This document shows, in pieces, positions 57,731-64,000 of a stretch of DNA of 64,000 nucleotides. The position numbers and the translations under genes are program-made. The stretch is from the NCBI GenBank assembly GCA_902573735.1, contig CACGLH010000001.1:124001-188000 (forward strand). Direction: 5' to 3'. Every line of letters begins with the position of its first letter. The first letter of the stretch is position 1. Below the pieces are notes generated by a model. That model did no database searches. It was not told where the DNA came from and saw only the letters and a list, made by a program, of their open reading frames with translations. The stretch is from an uncultured Alphaproteobacteria bacterium. Lineage in GTDB: Bacteria; Pseudomonadota; Alphaproteobacteria; Rhodobacterales; Rhodobacteraceae.

Positions 57731-60049
57731 CTACTTAGCAGCCAATAGTGGTGGTTTTTTTTGAGAAATTCTAGGTTTTTCGGGAGCTGATATTTCCAAG
57801 AAAATGTCATCATTTTTAACATAAACTTTAACTACTCCACCCTTCTTTAACTTCCCAAAAAGTATATCTTCAGCTAATGGTTTTTTAATTTTTTCCTGAA
57901 TTAACCTAGATAAAGGTCTAGCCCCCATTTTTTCATCATAGCCATTTTTAGCTAACCATTCTGATGCTTTAGTAGTTAAATCGAATGTAACATTCTTATC
58001 CATAAGTTGAGCTTCTAATTGTAAAACAAATTTTTCAACTACCCTAATTATTACTGACATAGGTAGAGTAGAAAAACTAATTACTGAATCTAACCTATTT
58101 CTAAATTCAGGACTGAATATTTTTTCAATAGCTTTAGTATCTTCTCCTTCTCTACGATCTCTTCCAAATCCCATCGCAGTAGCAGCCTGTTCACTAGCTC
58201 CAGCATTTGAAGTCATAATAAGAACTACATTTCTGAAATCTACAGTTCTTCCATTATGATCAGTCAATTTTCCATGATCCATAACTTGTAAAAGTATATT
58301 AAATATATCAGGGTGAGCTTTTTCTATTTCATCCAATAATAATATACTGTGTGGATGTTGATCTATTTTATCTGTTAAAACTCCACCTTGATCAAAACCT
58401 ACATATCCAGGAGGTGCTCCAATAAGCCTTGAAACAGCGTGTTTTTCCATATATTCAGACATATCAAATCTAATTAATTCAACACCAAGACAGTCAGCTA
58501 ATTGTCTAGCTACTTCAGTTTTACCTACACCGGTTGGTCCTGAGAATAGATAATTACCGATTGGTTTTTCCGGTTCTCTTAGACCAGCTCTTGCCATTTT
58601 TATGGCGGTTGTTAGAGCATCTATTGCTTTATCTTGGCCAAAAACAACTGTTTTTAAAGAAATATCTAAATTACTTAAAATTTCAGCATCTGTTTTTGAT
58701 ATACTTTTGGGTGGTATCCTTGCAATCTTAGCAATTACGTTTTCAATTTCTCTGATTCCAATAGTTTTCTTTCTTTCCTTTTCAGGAAGTATCATTTGCG
58801 CAGCTCCTGCTTCATCAATTACGTCTATAGCTTTATCAGGTAACTTCCTGTCATGTATATGCTTTACAGAGAGATCTATAGATGCTTGGATTGCTTCACT
58901 AGTATATTTTGTATCGTGATGTTCCTCAAAATATTGCTTAAGTCCGTTTAATATTTGCACAGCTTGGTCTGGTGTAGGTTCTTCAATATCAATTTTTTGG
59001 AACCTTCTAGATAGGGCTCTATCTTTTTCAAAATGCTGCCTATATTCCTTGTAAGTGGTTGAACCCATACACTTTAGATTACCAGACTGAAGTGAAGGTT
59101 TTAATAAATTAGATGCATCCATTGCACCACCTGTGGTCGCTCCAGCTCCAATCACTGTGTGTATCTCATCTATGAAAAATATAGAGTCTTTATGTTCTTC
59201 AAGTTCTTTTAAAACATTCTTTAAACGTTCCTCAAAATCACCTCTATATCTTGTACCTGCTAATAAAGCTCCCATATCCAGTGAAAAAATAGTTGTATCT
59301 AAAAGAACTTTTGGGGTCTCTTTATTTACAATTTTCCTTGCTAGACCTTCTGCAATTGCAGTTTTACCTACTCCAGGGTCTCCTACAAGAATTGGATTAT
59401 TTTTTCTTCTCCTACATAAAACTTGAATACATCTTTCTATTTCTGCATCCCTTCCAATTAGAGGGTCGATTCTTTGGGCTTTAGCTTCTTCATTAAGATT
59501 TTTGCAGAATTTGCTAAGAGCAGATTCCTTTTCTGTTTTATTTTCTTCACCTACTTCTTCTAATTCTTCATTAGAACCTGATATCTTTCTTTCTTCTGCA
59601 TAATTTGGATTTTTAGCTACTCCATGTGCAATAAAATTAACGGCATCATAACGGGTCATTTCTTGTTCCTGAAGAAAGAAAGCTGCATGACTTTCTCTTT
59701 CTGCAAAAATGGCGACTAGAACGTTAGCTCCTGTAACTTCGTTTCTACCTGAGCTCTGAACATGAATAGCAGCTCTTTGTATAACTCTTTGAAAGCCGGT
59801 TGTAGGAACAGACTCAGTACCTTCAACTTGACTTATCAAATTACCAAGTTCTCTCTTTATAAATTCGGTAACTTTTTTTCTTAATGCCTCTAAATCTACA
59901 TTACAAGCTTTCATTACTTTAGCAGCCTCAGGTTCATCAATTAAGGCGAGCAGTAAATGTTCAAGCGTAGTCAATTCGTGTTTATGATCATTTGCAATAC
60001 CTAACGAAGTATGTATACAGTTTTCTAACGATTTTGAAAAAGATGGCAT
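57731..60049 (-). CDS. clpA: ATP-dependent Clp protease ATP-binding subunit ClpA
   Basis: A AAA+ unfoldase that feeds substrates to ClpP. The 772-residue protein has a double Clp-N domain (1-145), a first AAA+ module with Walker A GDPGVGKT at 223-230 and a second with GPTGVGKTEVARQL near 500. The absence of the long ClpB middle coil and the MGF tripeptide in ATAMGFGRDR, a ClpP-docking loop of the IGF type, identify ClpA. AGGTG precedes the ATG. clpS, usually just upstream, is not in the 169-base gap before it. Confidence 0.96.
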   Translation of the reverse strand: MPSFSKSLENCIHTSLGIANDHKHELTTLEHLLLALIDEPEAAKVMKACNVDLEALRKKVTEFIKRELGNLISQVEGTESVPTTGFQRVIQRAAIHVQSSGRNEVTGANVLVAIFAERESHAAFFLQEQEMTRYDAVNFIAHGVAKNPNYAEERKISGSNEELEEVGEENKTEKESALSKFCKNLNEEAKAQRIDPLIGRDAEIERCIQVLCRRRKNNPILVGDPGVGKTAIAEGLARKIVNKETPKVLLDTTIFSLDMGALLAGTRYRGDFEERLKNVLKELEEHKDSIFFIDEIHTVIGAGATTGGAMDASNLLKPSLQSGNLKCMGSTTYKEYRQHFEKDRALSRRFQKIDIEEPTPDQAVQILNGLKQYFEEHHDTKYTSEAIQASIDLSVKHIHDRKLPDKAIDVIDEAGAAQMILPEKERKKTIGIREIENVIAKIARIPPKSISKTDAEILSNLDISLKTVVFGQDKAIDALTTAIKMARAGLREPEKPIGNYLFSGPTGVGKTEVARQLADCLGVELIRFDMSEYMEKHAVSRLIGAPPGYVGFDQGGVLTDKIDQHPHSILLLDEIEKAHPDIFNILLQVMDHGKLTDHNGRTVDFRNVVLIMTSNAGASEQAATAMGFGRDRREGEDTKAIEKIFSPEFRNRLDSVISFSTLPMSVIIRVVEKFVLQLEAQLMDKNVTFDLTTKASEWLAKNGYDEKMGARPLSRLIQEKIKKPLAEDILFGKLKKGGVVKVYVKNDDIFLEISAPEKPRISQKKPPLLAAK

Positions 60050-60218
60050 TTTTCACCTGTTTTTATTTATTTGTTTGCTTGTAATTTATAAATAATATGA
60101 GTCACGGCCTTTGCAAATTTTTTTTATCATTAAATTAAAATTTATAATAATTATAGAGGTATTTACTTTTTACTAACATATTTGCAGATAAAGTGCCAAA
60201 TCAAATAAAATATTTAAA

Positions 60219-60986
60219 TTAAAATATATCTCTTTTTTTTCTTAATTCAGCAAAAACATTTTCGTCTGATTCATTTTCCATATTCATTATTTTTTTTAAT
60301 TCAAAATTATTTGCCCTTAAAAAAGGATTAGTTTCCAATTCATCTTTAATTGTAGATGGAACCGAAGGTAAACTTTTACCAACTAAATTTTTGACAGAAA
60401 TGTACTTATTTTGGAGAACTTCATTATCTTTATCTATAGATAAAGCAAATTCTAGGTTTTTAATTGCATATTCATGTCCACTATAAACTTTAGTATCAAG
60501 TGGAAGTTTTTTTAATTTATTTAAAGAGTTCCACATCATTGCTGGGGTTCCTTCAAACAGTCTACCACAACCAAATGCCATAAGTGAATCTCCAGAAAAA
60601 AGAGCACTTATTTCTTCACAATAAAAGGCCAAATGACCAATTGTGTGGCCTGGAACATCTATTATTTCAAATTTTAGATCTCCAAGGGTTAGTATGGTGT
60701 TAGCATTTATCATATCTCCAAGGATTGGTAGCCTATGTTTATCTGCATCTGCTCCAATAATTGATGGGTCATATTTTTTAACTAGGTCACTAACCCCCAT
60801 TACATGATCTGAATGGTGATGAGTTAAAACAATTTTTTCTAAACCCCAATTTTTTTTTTCTAAAATATCAATAATAGGATGTGACTCTGGAGCATCAATT
60901 AGAAAGGTTTCATTAAGTTTATGATTATGTATTATGAATGCATAATTATCTTGTAAACAAGGTATGGTTAATATTTCAGTATTCAT
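60219..60986 (-). CDS. gloB: Hydroxyacylglutathione hydrolase (glyoxalase II)
   Basis: Hydrolyses S-lactoylglutathione to lactate and glutathione in methylglyoxal detoxification. The metallo-beta-lactamase zinc motif THHHSDH lies at residues ~55-61, GHTIGHLAFYCEE and LFSGDSLMAFGCGRLFEG follow, and KVYSGHEYA holds a further metal histidine. The track starts at a TTG; AAGG eight bases before the ATG at 60986 favours 255 residues. It is divergent from a methyltransferase gene, a conserved alphaproteobacterial pair. Confidence 0.95.
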   Translation of the reverse strand: MNTEILTIPCLQDNYAFIIHNHKLNETFLIDAPESHPIIDILEKKNWGLEKIVLTHHHSDHVMGVSDLVKKYDPSIIGADADKHRLPILGDMINANTILTLGDLKFEIIDVPGHTIGHLAFYCEEISALFSGDSLMAFGCGRLFEGTPAMMWNSLNKLKKLPLDTKVYSGHEYAIKNLEFALSIDKDNEVLQNKYISVKNLVGKSLPSVPSTIKDELETNPFLRANNFELKKIMNMENESDENVFAELRKKRDIF

Positions 60987-61094
60987 GTTCAAAACCTTTT
61001 CAAAAAAATTATTAACAATAATCGATTTAAATTATAATTTAAAAATGTTAATTTAAATAAAATATTTATATAGAATTCTGCATCGGTTGTCATT

Positions 61095-61862
61095 TTGAAT
61101 TTAGAGATAAAAGAATTACAAAATTTTTATACCAAAAAAAAATTGGGATTATTCTGTAAAAAAAATATTGGCTCTTTAATTAAGCGAAACATCAGCAATA
61201 TTGTAAGAGAGAATTATAATCAAGAAAACATTGTAGGTTATGGATATCCAATTCCATATTTTGATAATTTGATAAAAAAAAACAGTGAGTTTTTATGTCT
61301 TATGCCAAAAAATCAAGGTGCTTTGTTATGGCCATTAAAAAAAAATAGAAGTATTTTAGTTGAACAAACAGAATGGCCCCTAGAATCAGAAATTTCTAAC
61401 TTTGTTATCATAGCTCATGGTTTAGAGAATTCTGATAATCCAACAAAACTATTGGAAGAATCCTGGAGAGTACTTGTTCCTGAAGGTTATTTGCTAATAG
61501 TTGTACCAAATAGATCGGGTTTTTGGGCAAGGTCTGACCTCACACCTTTTGGTTTTGGAAGACCATACAGTGTATCTCAATTATCAAAGCTTTTAATTGA
61601 CAACAAATTTCAAATATTAGTTACGAGCGCAACTTTGTTGATGCCACCTACTGATAATAAATTTCTTTTCAATTCATTCAAATTTATTGATCAAATTACA
61701 ACTAAATATAATTCGAAAGTTTTGGGTGGAGTTTTAGTTATACTTGCAAAAAAACAAATTCATTTAGCTAATACTATAAAAATTTCTGATACTATAAAAG
61801 TGCCATTAGAAATTTTTGATGGTTTAATTAAACCCAAACCAAAACCTCAACAAAAGATTTAA
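61095..61862 (+). CDS. Class I SAM-dependent methyltransferase (gloB neighbour)
   Basis: A 255-residue putative methyltransferase with a degenerate SAM fold. IVGYGYPIPYF stands where motif I would be, and HGLENSDNPTKLLEESWRVLVPEGYLLIVVPNRSGFWARSD matches the later motifs of the methyltransf_11 group. MPKNQGALLWP is a block seen in the family that neighbours gloB. It starts with TTG. It may act on a small metabolite, but the target is unknown. The tail KPKPKPQ is repetitive. Confidence 0.8.
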   Translation: MNLEIKELQNFYTKKKLGLFCKKNIGSLIKRNISNIVRENYNQENIVGYGYPIPYFDNLIKKNSEFLCLMPKNQGALLWPLKKNRSILVEQTEWPLESEISNFVIIAHGLENSDNPTKLLEESWRVLVPEGYLLIVVPNRSGFWARSDLTPFGFGRPYSVSQLSKLLIDNKFQILVTSATLLMPPTDNKFLFNSFKFIDQITTKYNSKVLGGVLVILAKKQIHLANTIKISDTIKVPLEIFDGLIKPKPKPQQKI

Positions 61863-62053
61863 TACTTAATATCTCTGATTAATGGTTTCAATTGATGAAA
61901 AATGACTCAAATAAAAGTATAAATTTTATTTAGGGTAAAATTTTAAAAAAATTAATTAATTCTCATTACTTTCTTGCATGAAACTTACAGCTCTGATAAC
62001 TAATAACAGATTATAGTAGATTTTTAGATTATACCTATATTTGGAGAGTTATA
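61863..62053 (+). promoter_or_regulatory. Upstream region of the ATP synthase operon
   Basis: A 191-base AT-rich gap that must contain the atpHAGDC promoter. TTGCAT at 61974-61979 is a possible -35 box, but no good -10 follows at 16-18 bases. A GGAGAG ribosome-binding site at 62043-62048 precedes the atpH TTG. Confidence 0.4.
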
Positions 62054-62614
62054 TTGAGTGAAATTACTTCATTAACAAAAGACGCTTCTTTTAGGTACGC
62101 AAACGCTTTATTTTCACTAGCTTTAGAATCAAAAAAAACTTCTAAATATGAAAAAGATCTTGATAAAGTTTTAAATCTTTTTAAAGAAGATCCCAATTTT
62201 ACGTTATTTATAAAATCTCCTCTCTATCCGAGAAATGATCAATTGTTGACAATGAAAGCAATTTGTTCAAACCTTAAATTGAGCGAAGATGTTACTAATA
62301 CCATCTTAGTCATGACTTCCAAACGTAGGCTTTTTTCCTTGAAAGAAATGATTTTACAGTTTAAGGATTTATACCGTTTACACAAAAATGAGTTGATTGT
62401 GGAAATATCAAGTGCGAAGAATTTAAGTAAACCAGATTTAGATGTACTAAAAAAATCGATAAGTGCTAAAATTGGTAGCAATATTATAGTTAAATCTAAA
62501 ACTGATCCCCACATCATAGGGGGGTTAATCGTAAAAATTGGTTCTATGCTAATTGATACTTCAATTAGATCAAAAATAGCAAAATTGAAAAATAACTTGA
62601 AAGAGGTAGGATGA
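62054..62614 (+). CDS. atpH: ATP synthase F1 subunit delta
   Basis: The 186-residue OSCP/delta subunit joins F1 to the peripheral stalk of ATP synthase. [13 protein letters not shown] near the N-terminus and [32 protein letters not shown] at the C-terminus are the family blocks. The start is TTG with GGAGAG upstream. The stop overlaps the atpA start region (ATGATGA). As in other alphaproteobacteria, the F1 operon begins with atpH and is separate from the F0 genes. Confidence 0.96.
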   Translation: MSEITSLTKDASFRYANALFSLALESKKTSKYEKDLDKVLNLFKEDPNFTLFIKSPLYPRNDQLLTMKAICSNLKLSEDVTNTILVMTSKRRLFSLKEMILQFKDLYRLHKNELIVEISSAKNLSKPDLDVLKKSISAKIGSNIIVKSKTDPHIIGGLIVKIGSMLIDTSIRSKIAKLKNNLKEVG

Positions 62615-64000
62615 TGAACATCCAAGCATCAGAAATATCAGAAATTTTAAAAGAACAAATTAAAAAATTTGGAAAAGAATCTGAAGTAGCAGAAGTTGGT
62701 ACAGTGCTTTCAGTGGGTGATGGTATAGCTAGAGTATTTGGACTTGATAATGTTCAAGCTGGAGAAATGGTAGAATTTCCTGGTGGAATTAGAGGTATGG
62801 CTTTAAATTTGGAAATTGACAATGTTGGTATTGTTATTTTTGGCTCTGACAGAGATATAAAAGAAGGTGATCAAGTAAAAAGAACAAAGGCTATTGTTGA
62901 TGTTCCTGTTGGTGATGAATTATTAGGTAGAGTAGTTGACGGCTTAGGTAATCCTTTAGATGGTAAAGGCGCAATTAAAACTAAAAAGAGATCAGTTGCT
63001 GATGTGAAAGCCCCAGGTATAATACCAAGGAAATCAGTTCATGAACCAATGGCAACTGGACTTAAGTCTGTGGACTCTCTTATTCCAATTGGTCGTGGGC
63101 AAAGGGAATTGATTATTGGTGATAGACAAACTGGAAAAACTGCTGTTGCGCTAGATACAATACTAAATCAAAAAACATATAATGATGCAGCTGGAGATGA
63201 TGAGTCAAAAAAGCTTTATTGTGTTTATGTTGCAATTGGTCAGAAAAGATCAACAGTAGCACAACTCGTAAAGAAGTTAGAAGAAACTGGAGCTTTAGAA
63301 TACACTATTGTTGTTGCTGCGACAGCATCAGATCCTGCACCTATGCAGTTTCTAGCCCCTTACGCTGCTACATCTATGGCTGAATTTTTTAGAGATAATG
63401 GACGTCATTCACTCATTATTTATGATGATTTATCTAAGCAAGCAGTTGCTTACAGGCAAATGTCACTCTTACTAAGACGTCCTCCTGGAAGAGAAGCATA
63501 TCCTGGGGATGTTTTTTATTTGCACTCTAGATTGCTAGAGAGATCAGCAAAATTGAATGATGAAAACGGAGCTGGTTCTTTGACAGCTCTACCTGTGATT
63601 GAAACACAGGGAGGAGATGTTTCAGCCTTCATTCCTACTAATGTGATATCTATTACTGATGGCCAAATTTTTTTAGAAACAGAATTGTTTAACCAAGGTA
63701 TAAGGCCTGCAGTAAATACTGGTCTTTCGGTATCTAGAGTAGGGTCTTCAGCACAAACAAAGGCTATGAAGTCAGTTGCAGGTTCTGTAAAATTAGAGTT
63801 AGCACAATACAGAGAAATGGCTGCTTTTGCACAATTTGGGTCAGATTTAGATGCTTCAACACAAGCTTTATTAAATAGAGGTGCACGTTTAACTGAGGTT
63901 TTAAAACAAGCACAATATTCTCCACTTACAAATGCAGAACAAGTTGTAATCATTTACTCAGGGACTGCGGGTTATTTAGATGACATACCAGTTAATCAAG
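62614..64000 (+). CDS. atpA: ATP synthase F1 subunit alpha (partial, 3' end cut)
   Basis: A regulatory nucleotide-binding subunit of the F1 hexamer. The reading frame is open from 62614 to the window end, about 462 residues of the usual ~510. The Walker A motif GDRQTGKT lies at 169-176, as in E. coli, and the [17 protein letters not shown] segment is typical of the alpha subunit. Two adjacent ATG codons (62611, 62614) are possible; AGAGGTAGG upstream spaces best to 62614. The ORF track misses it because no stop is reached. atpG, atpD and atpC should follow outside. Confidence 0.97.
   Translation, partial: MNIQASEISEILKEQIKKFGKESEVAEVGTVLSVGDGIARVFGLDNVQAGEMVEFPGGIRGMALNLEIDNVGIVIFGSDRDIKEGDQVKRTKAIVDVPVGDELLGRVVDGLGNPLDGKGAIKTKKRSVADVKAPGIIPRKSVHEPMATGLKSVDSLIPIGRGQRELIIGDRQTGKTAVALDTILNQKTYNDAAGDDESKKLYCVYVAIGQKRSTVAQLVKKLEETGALEYTIVVAATASDPAPMQFLAPYAATSMAEFFRDNGRHSLIIYDDLSKQAVAYRQMSLLLRRPPGREAYPGDVFYLHSRLLERSAKLNDENGAGSLTALPVIETQGGDVSAFIPTNVISITDGQIFLETELFNQGIRPAVNTGLSVSRVGSSAQTKAMKSVAGSVKLELAQYREMAAFAQFGSDLDASTQALLNRGARLTEVLKQAQYSPLTNAEQVVIIYSGTAGYLDDIPVNQ

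Noticed and set aside
1-64000. tRNA, rRNA, tmRNA, RNase P RNA or CRISPR array in the gaps
   Set aside because: All gaps are short and uniformly AT-rich, without cloverleaf-like G+C stems or regularly spaced repeats.

Overview
The window is a 64 kb stretch of an AT-rich (about 30% G+C by eye), very compact alphaproteobacterial chromosome. The taxonomic call rests on gene order and families: irr divergent from fabA-fabB-fabI, slt/dapA/smpB, miaB-phoH-ybeY-corC-lnt-metK-trmB, aroA-cmk-rpsA-ihfB-lapA-trpF-trpB, DUF484-xerC with a short transaldolase beside priA, hisC-tyrA-DUF2125, and an F1 ATPase operon starting atpH-atpA. About 95% of the bases are coding, several convergent gene pairs overlap at their stop codons, and no gene-free gap exceeds 300 bases. 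Low G+C, compaction and an intact dimethylglycine dehydrogenase suggest a streamlined, probably marine lineage (SAR116, HIMB59 or AEGEAN-169-like). The exact clade cannot be decided from this window.

Layout. 0-4 kb: rsmI, gshB and a queuosine-precursor transporter on +, facing smpB and dapA on -. 4-14 kb (+): a lytic transglycosylase, smc, a mercaptopyruvate sulfurtransferase, an aromatic/aspartate-type aminotransferase, acetyl-CoA synthetase and a small I78-like lipoprotein. 14-20 kb: a methyltransferase and irr on -, divergent from fabABI, then a haloacid dehalogenase and a PLP-dependent dehydratase/racemase. 20-22.6 kb (-): dimethylglycine dehydrogenase. 22.7-37.3 kb: fifteen genes in a row on + from miaB to trpB, covering tRNA and rRNA modification, envelope lipoprotein maturation, SAM synthesis, aromatic amino-acid synthesis, ribosomal protein S1, IHF-beta and tryptophan synthesis. 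37.3-43.9 kb: pth and rplY (-), lldD (+), a 2-hydroxyglutarate oxidase-like gene and trpA (-), ychF (+), truA (-). 44-51.6 kb: ileS (+), xerC, DUF484 and transaldolase (-), priA (+). 51.7-62 kb: hisC-tyrA, DUF2125, a MotA/ExbB-like plus OmpA-like pair, clpA, gloB and a methyltransferase. 62 kb to the end: atpH and atpA, the latter cut by the window edge.

The content is mostly housekeeping. I saw no tRNA, rRNA, CRISPR array, insertion sequence, prophage or clear horizontally acquired island. The least routine items are the two-gene motor-like pair at 54.6-57.7 kb (four-helix channel protein plus a long coiled-coil protein with a peptidoglycan-binding domain), the orphan dimethylglycine dehydrogenase, the tryptophan operon split, the I78-like lipoprotein, a clpA without clpS beside it, and perfect inverted repeats in two regulatory gaps. 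TTG start codons are frequent, and several starts were moved from the ORF track on ribosome-binding-site evidence. None of this amounts to a clearly new system. The motor-like pair is the best candidate for follow-up.
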